From: Misgurnus anguillicaudatus
Taxonomy: Eukaryota > Chordata > Actinopteri > Cypriniformes > Cobitidae
DNA: 64,000 bases
Direction of reading: 5' to 3'
NCBI RefSeq assembly: GCF_027580225.2
Contig: NC_073351.2
Location: 3,579,001-3,643,000, forward strand
The notes below the pieces were generated by a model that made no database searches, was not told the origin of the DNA, and worked only from the letters and a program-made list of their open reading frames with translations. The position numbers and the translations under genes were made by a program. This document shows positions 44,361 to 54,339 of the stretch, one piece after another; positions within the stretch are counted from its first letter, which is position 1; every line of letters begins with the position of its first letter.

Positions 44361-46270
44361 ATGGTGATAAGTTGCGTTGTACCGGGATGTTCGACCAAAA
44401 CCGGGAAAGGACAAGCATTACGTTTTCATCATTTGCCGCAGTGTAAACAATGGCTGCGGGCTATCAACCACCCGAAAGTTTCAAGAAGACACCGATGCGG
44501 TAAAATTGAAAAACCTGAGCGTTTGCAGTCTTCATTTCAAGCATGAAGACATAGAACCCAATGTATTTGGAATGAAGCGAAACACGCTAAAGGACACTGC
44601 AATTCCGTTCATGTTTACCTTCACAGACACGACGAACAGCCGGGGCCATCTAGTATCAAACGCATTCGTCTATGTTAGAGGTAAGACTCTTGCAAATACT
44701 CGTTTCTGATCACACAGCCTTTACATAGTGATACAGTTGTTAGCAGTAAAGTTAGCAAAGTAACGTTAGAGAGACAATGACATATAAGTTGGCTGTTCTC
44801 AAAATAAAACAACTGTTAGCTACCGAGCTACTTCTAGAGTTGCGTAAGCACGAAAGCCTGTTACTGTAAAGTTATTCGATGGTTGAGATTACTGCAGATA
44901 CATTTGCGAGATGTAGATTATTAATTAAATAATTTTTATGCTTGCTACACGTAAATACCATTGCATTTTCTCTGTAAAATATAGTAATATGCAATCTATC
45001 ATTGTATCTACCATTGTATCTACTGTATTGCATATCATTTTTATAGCTTTAGTTACTTTGCATATTCATATTCAGACGTTATTGATCCGGTGGTGAAATT
45101 CAAAAACTACATGCAAAGTCAAACTTCCGCTGTTATTTTGGTGAAAGTAATGCAAAAGTATTATTCTGCATTTACTCACAGGTTTCCGGAAGAAGATGCA
45201 GAAGAAGGGGTTAAAAGAACAATGAAATCCTCCATGCATGGACCAGGTCAGTGTTGGTTTGTAATGTGGGAGACTTTACATTGGTTTGCAAGGTTCAAAG
45301 TTACTAATTGTATTATCTTTCATAGGTCTGTCATAAATCATATGTGGTTTTCCTGTGCAACCACTAAGGGGGACATGAAGAAGGATTCTGTGGCATTTCA
45401 AGACCTGTCATCGCTGGTCCTTGACAAAAGGCTTCTGAGAGACATGGAAAAGATGGCCCTGTTCAAACAAATTGGTGAGAAGTTGCGCTTGTACACTTGA
45501 TTGTTTTTCCAAATCCTAATAATCATGTTTTAATTTTTTATATCCCTTTTTCTTTCTCTTTATATAATTGCACACAGGGCCGCTGGAAGTCCTTCACAGC
45601 GCACTTTTGTAATACCTCCCCAATGAAGGTTCCTGCACTACAATGGTACCACACTGCCCATAGCTGTACATATCTTATCTATATGGTTCTTGCTGAATAT
45701 GAATATTTATTGTGTTTTTCTTATAATATATTCTGTTTATACACTGACTAAATCAATATTATTTGTACTACTATTAGGTTACTGCTACTACATCGCACAT
45801 ACATACATGCTTCATATTACATATCCATATTTATTCTGACCTTACAAGGTAACAGCTAATAAACTGCACACATTTATATTTTGTTTATATTACTCTAAAC
45901 CACCTTCTGTAAACAAACAGCACTACTGTCTATACTGCACTATATTTTTTGCAGTTCTGGTTGGACACAAATTACACTTTGTTTTTTTTTTTGTACTTGT
46001 ACTCTGCATAATGACAGTAACGTTGAATCTAATCTAATTTCCTACCCTTTACAGGAGAAGCACGGTTCAACCAAATGTTCTGCAAGAAATCCAAGCAGTA
46101 GGTCTTGAAGAAAATCTTCATACCACACAGTTTGTAGACAAACTCATCCAGAAGGCCATTGACAAGACTCAATCCAAACATTGTGTTCAAAGTGCCAACC
46201 TCCTCACTTGCCCTGCCACAGCCTGCGGTGCCACCCAACATTGCACCAGTGCCTAAACCATCAAAGGAGG
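44361..46270 (+). pseudogene. THAP-domain transposase-like gene, five putative exons
   Basis: Exon 1 (44361-44680) starts MVISCVVPGCSTKTGKGQ, LRFHHLP, CKQWLRAI. After a frameshift come LSVCSLHFKHEDI and KDTAIPFMF: the C-x4-C...C-x2-H zinc ligands and proline block of a THAP domain. It closes at a GTAAGA donor. Exon 2 (45076-45246) gives VVKFKNYMQSQTSA, then KYYSAFTHRFPEEDAEE. Exon 3 (45326-45474) gives SVINHMWFSCATTKGD, then LSSLVLDKRLLRDM. Exon 4 (from 45578) gives GPLEVLHSALL and YLPN. Exon 5 (from 46055) has FVDKLIQKAIDKTQS. The VLDKRLL and LE..HS.LL.Y blocks recur in transposase-like proteins of fish. All inferred exons are flanked by AG and GT. Stops and frameshifts show it is dead. Confidence 0.6.
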
Positions 46271-46315
46271 CTGCCACGACTTCTTTCAAAAGTCACTTCT
46301 GAGACTGACACTTTC

Positions 46316-46316
<1 letters not shown>

Positions 46317-46372
<56 letters not shown>
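46317..46372. repeat. (AAT)n microsatellite
   Basis: About 18 perfect AAT units lie between the two convergent genes of the TTAA element, in the region where both would terminate. Confidence 0.9.
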
Positions 46373-46373
<1 letters not shown>

Positions 46374-46878
46374 CACCTCTTCCCTGAGTCCTATTGCTGT
46401 GTCTAATCAGATTCTGCCACCACTCTTTATATTATAATATACTGTGTGTATATATACACATAATGTTTTTGTATATATTTTTTGCTTTGTTTTTATTTTG
46501 TGCAGGACATTTTTAGATGTAAATTATGTCATTGTTTATTTTAATGTGTGCCTTTTTTCCTTTGTGAATAATAAAAAATAAATTTCTTCCTCTAACCCTG
46601 TCTTTTGTACACCAAATGTATATATTATAGACTTGTGGAGGCACAATGATTACTGTTACTGTGATTTAGCTGTCATTACTTACTTTACAAAATCATTTGG
46701 GTTAAAAATAAAGCCAAATATTATGTTTGTTACAAAATTTAGACTTAAACTTATTTTAAAAATGCAAGAATGCTTTCCTCAAATTGCAGTCACTCTAATG
46801 AAGCAACAATAAGGACTATAACACGAACCACAATCAATGTGAGTTTTAACTTTTTATTAAAAAACAAACAATTCACAC

Positions 46879-47465
46879 TCATAGCTCATCCAGAGCTTCA
46901 TCCGTTTCTTTATTGCCGCTATAATGTCCGTTAGGAGCTGAATATCTACGTCTGATGTCCTGAAAAACAAACACAGGCAGGTACAACAAGTCGATGTCCT
47001 TTTTCCAGTCTTTCGCCTTGCAAAACTCGTTCCAAGAAATGACGATAGGATGTAAATCGATATTGTCTAAAAACAGGAAGCACAACGTTAGCAATGCAAG
47101 CTATTTTCACATACAAAAGGCTAACATAGATGTAAATATAACAACCATAGCTCAGCTGACGGACGTGAAAAACAAAATACTCACTTTATATCCATGCCTC
47201 CGTTTCTCCTTGCGGGCTTCAAGAAGAAAATACCATCGCTGAAATTCGCGACAGCAATATGATTCTCTTTCGGTGTCCATAGGCGCACAGCGAGAGCGCT
47301 CACACCACCAGACCGGCACCACCTCAACTACAGCAGCCGCGGTGGCAGCCTCTTGTTCCTCAATCATCCGTAACTGTTCCTCGTTGTATTGCGGCTCGTA
47401 CAGGTACCACGACCATCAGATTCGAGCAACAGGTCATCCTGAGCAACAAAATCCCCTTCTGCCAT
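46879..47465 (-). pseudogene. Gene with P2X7-C-terminus-like Cys-rich domain, two exons
   Basis: On the minus strand exon 1 (47465-47185) begins MAEGDFVAQDDLLLESD, shifts frame, then gives YLYEPQYNEEQLRMIEEQEAA and VWWCERSRCAPMDTERESYCCREF. It ends at a GTGAGT donor. Exon 2 (from 47066, after TTTTTAG) gives YRFTSYRHFLERVLQGERL, KGHRLVVPACV, then in another frame DIRRRYSAPNGHYSG and a stop. The W-C..C.PM.TE.ES.CC.E block, the Y....Y..F and R.V.PAC...IR..Y segments are those of the cysteine-rich domain shared by the P2X7 receptor tail and many fish TE-linked proteins. No transmembrane part is present, so this is not a P2X receptor. At least two frameshifts. Confidence 0.6.
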
Positions 47466-47700
47466 CCGTTTTCAAAACTACACTCTGCCGTCGTGGTTTG
47501 TTTTTCTCTGCTTTCTCCACAAAGCAAGATCCAGGATAGCTTAGCTTAGAGAAGATTAAAGATGTCTGACTCTTGTTTTGATTCGGGCTTTTCCAAATGG
47601 ACTCGCAGTCCAACCCCTATGGGCGGGGAGAAAACATACGGAAGTAGCTCCTAATACTAGCTGTAGTCTTTGCCTCGATCTGGCCAAAATCTCCTCCGAT

Positions 47701-47733
47701 GACGCAAAAATCGTCATTTTGCGTCATCGAAGG
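47701..47733. repeat. Subterminal 13-bp palindrome in the TTAA element
   Basis: CGATGACGCAAAA and TTTTGCGTCATCG are perfect complements separated by 7 bases. Position 130-165 bases inside the right terminus fits a subterminal transposase-binding site, but this is inference. Confidence 0.7.
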
Positions 47734-47865
47734 ACTTTTTTGCACAAGCAGAATACAGATATCTCTCCTCTCACAGGGACATGAGGTAGGGGAACACGGT
47801 CATTCAGAAATACTGCCAGGATTCTACTGATACAAAGCTAAATGCTAAATTGGTGAAGTATTCCT

Positions 47866-48060
47866 TTAAGCTTATAAACTGTATTAGCAATATCATTAAC
47901 TAGATGGCAAATAACTTCCTTAAGCTAAACTCCAATAAGACAGATAAACTTATTTTGTTCTGAGCAATTCGGTTTAATATGTCAGATTACATCTTGTCTA
48001 TAGACGGTTGCACTGTTGTCACATCTTCCACAGAGAAGAACCTGAACATTTACAGGTATT
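47866..48060 (+). pseudogene. LINE reverse transcriptase, part 2
   Basis: The frame continues with CISNIINWMANNFLKLNSNKTD and then SIDGCTVVTSSTEKNL. These are the blocks that follow the catalytic DD motif in L2-type reverse transcriptases (CI..I..WM..NFLKLN..KTE), exactly what is missing at 44050. Confidence 0.7.
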
Positions 48061-48310
48061 TTTTATAGTTTACCCAAGTCCACATTTAAAGACTCTTGAT
48101 GGCCTCACCAAATATTGGCCACAACTTTCCCAATGGCACACACTAATGCCACGCTCCCCTTACAGGTCTGCCGTACCTGTAAATAAAAGGTTATTTCCAA
48201 TGCAACATGCACATATTCATATCAGTGCTTGAAATTGATAAAAGTGCCCATACTCCCCATTTCAGGGATGGGGAGGGCATTGTGAAAACCAACAAATATT
48301 GTTTTTAGAA
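48061..48310. other. Unassigned; possible LINE 3' remainder
   Basis: No further RT block is legible. No L2 3' tail or microsatellite was seen before the LTR remnant at 48312. Confidence 0.4.
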
Positions 48311-48311
48311 T

Positions 48312-48480
48312 TGTAACGTGGATTTAGGCAAGCAAAGGCAACGGATCCATACATAGTGGTGACTTTATTTAACATAAAACAAAGCAAGTAAAAGCATAAA
48401 TTTAAAATAAAACAAACACAAATCCAAACCAGTGTAGCGACTGAGACAGATCAGACACACAAAAACTACTTATAGTAAAG
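48312..48480 (-). mobile_element. LTR 3' end remnant, minus strand
   Basis: On the minus strand an AATAAAGTCACCACTATG stretch leads to GGATCCGTTGCC and ends CCACGTTACA. This resembles the polyadenylation-to-CA end of the LTR at 4483-5034 (AATAAAG...GGATCC...CACA). The U3 side is missing. Confidence 0.4.
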
Positions 48481-48556
48481 TCAGGTAAAGTGGGACACTC
48501 TTTGGTAAATTGCATTTTAAACAACCTAAATCAGTTCAAATGTATTAAAATAGTTT

Positions 48557-48655
48557 GGGGCGGTTTCCCGGACCAAGATTAAATTAAAACAGGAGTAGGC
48601 CTTAGTCTAGAATAGTTAATCATGGCTTAAAGGAAAAGTATGTAAGAAATTTATA
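48557..48655 (+). mobile_element. Half copy of the Harbinger-type MITE seen at 5133
   Basis: GGGGCGGTTTCCCGGACCAA followed by GATTAAATTAAAACAGGAG and TAGGCCTTAGTCTA matches the left part of the 5133-5380 MITE. The right terminus is absent. Confidence 0.65.
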
Positions 48656-49469
48656 TCAATTAATCATAAAATGGCCCTGATGTGTCACTAGACATTAAGA
48701 AATCATTTTCATTTCAAATACTTATATCACTGACAACAGTGATCTGGACAGGATATTGTCATTTAAAAAGTGGAGTTGCAGCCCTCAACTGATGTTTATG
48801 TTGTCATGTTGTGTATTGACCACCAGTTGGGTGATTGCAATGCCAGTTTTGGCCACAATCCTACATACTGTTCCTTTAATAATGGCTTTCTGAAACACAG
48901 ATTAAGTATAGATTACGAACACCTGGGGGCCGTTTCAATAAGGAGGTTCAACCAACTCCGAGTTTAAACTTGAACTCTGAGTAGACTTACTCAGAGATGG
49001 GAAACTCTGAGTTTTCGGTTACAGAACAGCTGATCTGAGTTAGTTCAATCGACTCTGAGTAGGTTGACTCTGCGTTAAGCGCTTGCACAGCCACAATGAA
49101 AAGCCATCATCAGTGGAGCTCAGATATTATGATTTACCATGGCAACAGCACGTGACAAAGAGGTCTTAATCATTTTTACTACTAAAACTGAAAGTGTTAC
49201 TGCAAGTGTACAGCAACTACGAGGATATATTTGAAAGAAAATAGTTGTTTTTGAAAATTGCTACTCTAGTAAATGCGTACATTTAATTTTTCATCACAGT
49301 TAAAATTTCAGGAGTAAATAAACTGAGGACTGTACGTTATTATATTAATTTCCATGCAGATGCAATCCCATGGACAAAAATATGACAGCAGCTCAGCTAA
49401 AAATTAAATTAAGCATAATACTGTGGCATATAAGGCTACGAACTTTACAAATGTTTGTCATGAATAAAA

Positions 49470-49915
49470 CAGAAATACGCCGAGCCGGGATTCGACCTCA
49501 GATCGCCAACAGTACGGCTGCCCAAACCACTGCACACAGCACTAACCCCTTGTTCAGACAGCCAGCGACGTTATCGTTGTGTGTCGCTTGTCTCTTTCAA
49601 TGATGCGTTTCTAAATCTGCTTGTCATAAACGAGTACCATCCAAGCCAGTAACTGACGAGAGAAGGATGACGTAAACTCCACTGCTTTGTTCTCATTGGT
49701 AGTCGCTCCCGAAAGTCGCTCGACATTTGCATAAAGTTAAACTTTTCTTAACTTTCTCGCGTCGCTGAACACGCCCATACGGTCGCCAACGGTCACTTTC
49801 GCTCGTGTCGCCGGAAGTCGCCAGGTTTCAATTGAAATGAATGAGATCGCATCGCTCTGCTACTGCTTGTCGTTGGCTGTCTGAATGGGGCGTAACCACT
49901 AGACCAGCGATAAAG
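49470..49915 (-). mobile_element. tRNA-like sequence (SINE head or tRNA relic), split by a MITE
   Basis: On the minus strand the right flank reads GCTGGTCTAGTGGTTA, an A-box-like tRNA start. On the other side of the MITE it continues GTGCTGTGTGCAGTGG and then GGTCGAATCCCGGCTC, a B box. Removing the MITE and one TAACC gives a tRNA-like unit of about 95 nt with a long variable region, consistent with a SINE head. It lies inside the TIR element at 48926-50691. Confidence 0.5.
49548..49892. mobile_element. 345-bp MITE with TTCAGACAGCC ends
   Basis: TTCAGACAGCCAGCGAC at the left matches the complement of TTCAGACAGCCAACGAC at the right. TAACC is present at both flanks (49543-49547 and 49893-49897). 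The interior has many (G)TCGC words. Outer 5-7 bases of the ends do not pair, so exact borders and duplication length are uncertain. Confidence 0.7.
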
Positions 49916-50695
49916 ATAAGTGCAACCATAAGAAATGTCACGGTAACTTTTAAGATGTAAGAGTAAGAGCACCATAAAGACTGATATTAGTGACATAAGG
50001 ATATTTATTTTTCTAAAATGACTGCAAAAAAATAATAATTCAGCTCACATAAATGCAAGAGGATATGACAATAATCCACTCGGGGTCTCAAAATCCTCTT
50101 GCAACATAAATGTAAATTACTACAAATAAATGCAGCATCATCATCTACAGGATCCTCTATAAAAGCACTTAAAATTTTAGTCACTTAGATGTCTCTGCAC
50201 CTAAGTATATCAAATTGGCTTTACTAGTCATTTCAATATACTGTTTATTTTTTGTTTAAATTTAAGTGTAATTTATAAAATATATAAAAGCACTAAGGTA
50301 AAACGATTTGCACTGGCAATTTAAATATAATTTAAAGACAGCTAAAAACATATTTTACAGTGTACGTAATAAAAATGTGCACAATGAATGAATGTACTAA
50401 AGCAACTAACAAGATTAAACACGGCTACTCCTTTAAAAATGGGGAGGAGACCACAAGAAACTGAGTTTACAGGATAAAACCTGCTCCCGACCAGGTTAGG
50501 TTCACAGAGCAAGTTACTCCGGAAACAGACTCTGAGTATAAGTTACCTCTCCTTCTGAAACAGGCTTGACTTACCCCGGTGTCTCGGGCTCAACCTACCT
50601 CCCATTTTGAAACAGAAAACTCAGAGTTTCCCTCATTTCAGGGTTAACAAACTCAGAGTTTGCACTTAACCTCCTTTCTGAAACGGGCCCCTATG

Positions 50696-51731
50696 CATAC
50701 CTTTCAAGTATCCCGTTTTGGCCGGGAAAATCCCGTATTTTACCCTTCTTTCCCGCCGTCCTCCCGTATTAGTATTTTCCCGTAAATCTCCCGTATTTTA
50801 ACCTGCGTTATTACAAAATAATAATGCAGATTAATAAAAAACATTCCCAATCCCAGATCGCTAAAGATTCACTGATTCCGCTAATCCACTTCGTGTTTTC
50901 CCACCCGCTCCGCAGCATCTCTGTGTGCACTCTCTGCCTGGAGAGCGAAGATGACAGTTTCTGTCTGAAGTTTGTTGCATTAACAGGTAGATTTATTACA
51001 TTATATCAGTTGTTAAACCGCAGAATTACTAATTTGGAAGTTTGTTTATGTATTTCTTTGGTTAATCATTTGCTGTCGGTGTTCTAAAAGTGCTAACAAG
51101 TTAGCAAGCAAACAGCAACAAAATATCCACATTATTATCGTTTCAATGCTTGTCTAATGAATTAAATGTTCCCGGTCAGATCTAAGTTAACATAAACACT
51201 AAATTTGCTGTTGTTGGCACACTTTGTAGACAAAAAATACAAAAAACACCAATGCCTTCACAAAATAAAGACAGAGAACAGAAAGGGAGGCTGGTATGGG
51301 CCACTGCCCCATCCATCTAGCAATTTCATTTTCTAAATGACTGTTCTCATTACAAAGAAAAGTGAATGGTTTATAAATAATTTTGGCATTAAGGTATAAT
51401 GCAAAATAAGTTAAAATAAGGCTTTTCAGCCTAAGGCCATTGGGTTTTGTACAGATGCAAATTTGTGTGTATAGTATGTACAGTATGAGTGTGACTTATG
51501 AAATGTAGTTTTCACAGAGCTGTGTGTTTCACTAGTTTTCTTGCTAATGAATTCGTTTGTTTAGTTAATTTTAACACAATTATCAGCACTAAGTTTTAAA
51601 AAATATTATCCGGCCCTCACCAGTCTTACAATGTAAGGAATCCTGGAGCTTGTTTGGGTTGGTGGTGGGACTGTTCGCGGTGGGCGCCGGAAAATTTCCC
51701 TTATTTTCAAATCCAAAACTTGACAGGTATG
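50696..51731. mobile_element. hAT element (TSD CCCCTATG)
   Basis: Starts CATACCTTTCAAGTATCCC and ends CTTGACAGGTATG, with CCCCTATG duplicated exactly at 50688-50695 and 51732-51739. The left subterminal region carries repeated TCCCGTATT words. No transposase ORF. The left duplication includes the last bases of the TIR element that ends at 50691, so this hAT is the younger of the two. Confidence 0.85.
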
Positions 51732-51739
51732 CCCCTATG

Positions 51740-52325
51740 GAGTCCTCAACTAAAATACACTTGATTAATTTAATACCACCAGTGCAAATCAGGATTAGCT
51801 GGATTGAGGTTGCCTATAAAACATGGAATGAACCAAGAAAAGGTTATAATTGTATGCAACTGAGAAGCAAATTGCAATGGAAGTTGAAAAGAGAGTGCGA
51901 TCAAAGAACTTTTCTGAACATGAGAAAAGTCTTTTAAAGCAAATTGTTTCGAGACATCCTGTTATCGAAGATAAACTGCACACATCAGCTGTTGAATCAA
52001 TCAAAGAAAAGGAATTCCTGGACATCTATTTGTAATGAATTTAATGCAAATGAACACACATTTACAAGAACAATAAATACAACAACTTCAGGTAAGAATC
52101 ATTAGTTTTATTGTGGCTTTTTAAAATCACTGTTGTCATTATAATAGTTGTTTAATACAGGTGTTGTGGAAAAAATATCAAAATAAACCTTAAAAAACTG
52201 TTGCTGAAGCTCGAAGAGAGAGGTTTAAGACTGGTGGAGGAACTACAAATAAAGACTGTGATGTGTTGGATGAGTTACTGACAGGAATACTGGAGAATCA
52301 GCAACCTGTGAAGAACATACCAGAG
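51740..52325 (+). pseudogene. Harbinger Myb/SANT-like protein gene, decayed
   Basis: The frame at 51850-52035 reads KRVRSKNFSEHEKSLLKQIV...VIEDKLHTSAVESIKEKE. Another frame continues WTSICNEFNANEHTFTRT up to a GTAAGA donor (about 52092). After an ACAG acceptor near 52160 come VLWKKYQNKP and AEARRERFKTGGG, DVLDELLTGIL. This is the Myb/SANT-like DNA-binding domain plus the ...TGGG tail of the accessory protein that Harbinger transposases need for nuclear import and end binding. One frameshift and one stop are visible. It is convergent with the transposase remnant next to it. Confidence 0.65.
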
Positions 52326-52503
52326 GATGAACATTGTTTTATTAAGAAAAGATGGATGTTGTGGTGGTTTTAGTAACATACCAGACCAATAAGTACAAAT
52401 ATTTGGTTTTATTATTACACGTATCAGATCTGAGCCGAGCGTTGAAAGTTAAATAATGTAATAAAGATCTATTTAAAGTGGCACAATGCAAAAGCATCCC
52501 TCT

Positions 52504-53030
52504 ATGCAAGTCATTCTCTGTGGTTTGTTGTAAATGGCAGCACATCTGGATTGTCATCCTCTTCTATTGGGGGATCTGGGCATCCCTGCTTTTTTAGGTA
52601 GTTGTGAAAAACACCTGTTGCAATGATGACAGTACAGCATCTACTTGGTTTGAATCTGAGTGTTTTCCTAAGGCACTGAAAACGACTCTTCCAAACACCA
52701 AACATGTGCTCAACTAAACCCCTTGTGTGCATATGAGCCTGGTTGTAGCGCAGTTGTTCAGCTGTTGTTGGGTCCAAGTATGGCGTAAACAAGAAATCCT
52801 TCTGAGCTTACCCACTCTCACCAAGCAATATTCCAATATGATCTCTTCTTTCAAATTGAGTATACAGAGATGAGTTGAGGAAAATTTGGGAATCATTTCC
52901 ACTGTGCAACAATGTTTGAAAACTCTAACTGGGGAGTGCATACACCTTGGACATTTATGGAAAACCAGTTTTTCCACTCCTGTACTCCTCAGCATCTGGA
53001 GTAGAGGGACGCTTAACCCCTTTTAATTAA
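52504..53030 (-). pseudogene. Harbinger (HARBI1-like) DDE transposase remnant
   Basis: On the minus strand the frames give FLNSSLYTQFERRDHIGILLGESG (about 52810-52900), then the open frame 52792-52511: FTPYLDPTTAEQLRYNQAHMHTRG, VEHMFGVWKSRFQCL, then IIATGVFHNYLKK. These are the central and C-terminal blocks of the PIF/Harbinger DDE domain (ILLGDSGY with catalytic Asp, TR..(V/I)E..FG..K.RF with the Glu, then the ...LHN block). In this copy GDSGY reads GESG followed by a stop, so the catalytic aspartate is lost. The N-terminal third is missing. Confidence 0.75.
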
Positions 53031-53204
53031 GGTGCATTCAAATGAAGTAACTGATGGTTCGTTTTAGGCTTTGATCTGCTGAATTATAAATCCTGCCATA
53101 ACTTCATGCTTTATTATTTTCTCTACTCAACCCTATCCAAATGCTGAACTGTACAGTATGTATGCGTGCTTATGTCTAGAGTAGCATATATTTGGTTTGT
53201 CAAA
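53031..53204. other. Unassigned spacer
   Basis: No Harbinger terminal repeat was recognised beyond the transposase remnant. AT-rich. Confidence 0.45.
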
Positions 53205-53205
53205 A

Positions 53206-53927
53206 GGTGTGTTCGACATCGGCTGCGGCTGGATGTAACCGATCGGCGAGATTAGCCGTGTGCAGGCGGGGAGGAGCTGAAAACGGGGACGTGAAGTCGG
53301 ACGCGCTGTGGTTCCCGTAGTTTGCTGCATTTACGTCAGGCATGGCTGATCACGTGCCGTTTGCTTGCTTAATCGCATTAAACATGATTTGTAACATGTA
53401 AACTACATAAAAAGTGAATTATACTGCTTTGAATGTCCGTGTATGAGCATGAGTGGAACTGAAGAGGCTTACATCATCTGTTTTTACAAGAATAAAGTTT
53501 AACATAAGCATATATTATTTAAATACCAATGTATGGGGTCTACGTTTTTTATCCATTTTGTTTTGATGAAGATGACACAATATAACATCGCGACTACATG
53601 AAAATAGCTTTAACTGTTATAAAAATACAGATTTGTGAGCATTTGTGGAACTGAGGGCGTGAAAATAAACACGAAATACACGTGATTGTTGTCATGTGGT
53701 GAATCCGACCAATCGTGAAACAGCTGTGTCGTCATTACAGCCCGTGCAGCTCCTCTTCGCAAACTGCGCTGGCTAACTCAGGCGGCTGATCTCGAACCGC
53801 TCTCGCGATACTTAAAAACCATATGACACAGTCACGTGCCTGCAGCGCCAAAAATACTAACCGGAATGCACTGCTTCAAGTCAGCTGCCGATAGGTCTGC
53901 GTAGCGCCGCATGAAGTCGAACACACC
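53206..53927. mobile_element. 722-bp TIR element (GGTGTGTTCGAC ends)
   Basis: GGTGTGTTCGACATCGGCTG at the left and the complement of GGTGTGTTCGACTTCATGCG at the right share their first 12 bases. Both subterminal regions are GC-rich compared with the interior. Flanks CAAAA and TACAG give no clear duplication. No ORF. Superfamily unassigned. Confidence 0.65.
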
Positions 53928-54339
53928 TACAGTCTGATTTGTATCACATGTGATGTTGTTGTAGTAGTTTATGCACATAACCTGGAGTCACTAATCATTG
54001 AAAATTATCCCTACCTGTTCTTAAAGCTGTTGGATCAATTGTAGGATATTCATGTCCTACATCAAGAGAGTTGTATCCTATTATAGTCTAGTCAGTGTTT
54101 TACTAAACATTCGCTGAACAAATATAGGTCAGACACTTGACAGATTTGAGATTCAAGATTTTCTGATTTATTTGATCCACATACTTGTATTTGATCACTA
54201 TTATAAGTACTTTAGTTTTGAGCTAATGTTTGTTGTCCTCAAACAGGGATTATGGAGAATGTTTAAAGTATTACTAATTAATATATGAATTATCATAATG
54301 AGACTACAATGTTTAAAACAACATTGTTATAAGTTCCTC
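53928..54339. other. Unassigned stretch
   Basis: AT-rich with no recognisable gene, inverted ends or tandem repeat. Confidence 0.5.

Larger units (their letters stand above)
44054..47865 (+). mobile_element. TTAA-flanked transposon with THAP and P2X7C-like genes
   Basis: The left end TTAAAGGAATTCTTCA..CAATTTA (TTAA at 44050-44053) is matched by the right end, complement of TTAAAGGAATACTTCACCAA (TTAA at 47866-47869). The LINE reverse transcriptase stops at the first TTAA and continues after the second, so TTAA is the target duplication. TTAA targets and THAP-type DNA-binding domains together characterise the Kolobok superfamily. Inside are two decayed, convergently transcribed multi-exon genes: THAP-containing on plus (44361-46270) and P2X7-C-terminus-like on minus (47465-46879). 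Total 3.8 kb. Confidence 0.7.
37380..48060 (+). mobile_element. L2-type LINE in six or more pieces, plus strand
   Basis: Pieces in the order of one LINE are scattered between younger insertions. An SGNH-type ORF1 segment spans 37404-37646, continuing at 41063-41180. A start-of-ORF2-like stretch lies at about 41485-41565. An endonuclease block (LPFVLATIYRPRG) lies at about 41966-42050. The reverse transcriptase lies at 43400-44050 and resumes at 47866-48060. The interruptions are two Harbinger-type copies (37650-41059), a TTAA repeat, a MITE (41569-41863), a hAT end with a second TTAA repeat (42166 to about 42970), and the THAP transposon (44054-47865). Reading frames are degraded. No 3' tail was identified after 48060. 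Confidence 0.7.
48926..50691. mobile_element. 1.77-kb TIR element (GGGGCCGTTTCA ends)
   Basis: The left end GGGGCCGTTTCAATAAGGAG and the right end, complement of GGGGCCCGTTTCAGAAAGGA, are inverted repeats. Their inner sides both continue with GGTTAA/GGTTCAACC and multiple ACTCTGAGTT words. These direct and inverted repeats fill the first 180 and last 200 bases. The interior has no transposase. A later hAT inserted at its right border, and the flanking triplets CTG and CTA do not match perfectly, so the superfamily (possibly PIF/Harbinger or ISL2EU-like) is open. Confidence 0.65.

Noticed and set aside
46879..47465. A P2X7 receptor gene
   Set aside because: Only the Cys-rich tail-like domain is present, with no channel or transmembrane part, and it sits inside a TTAA-flanked transposon.
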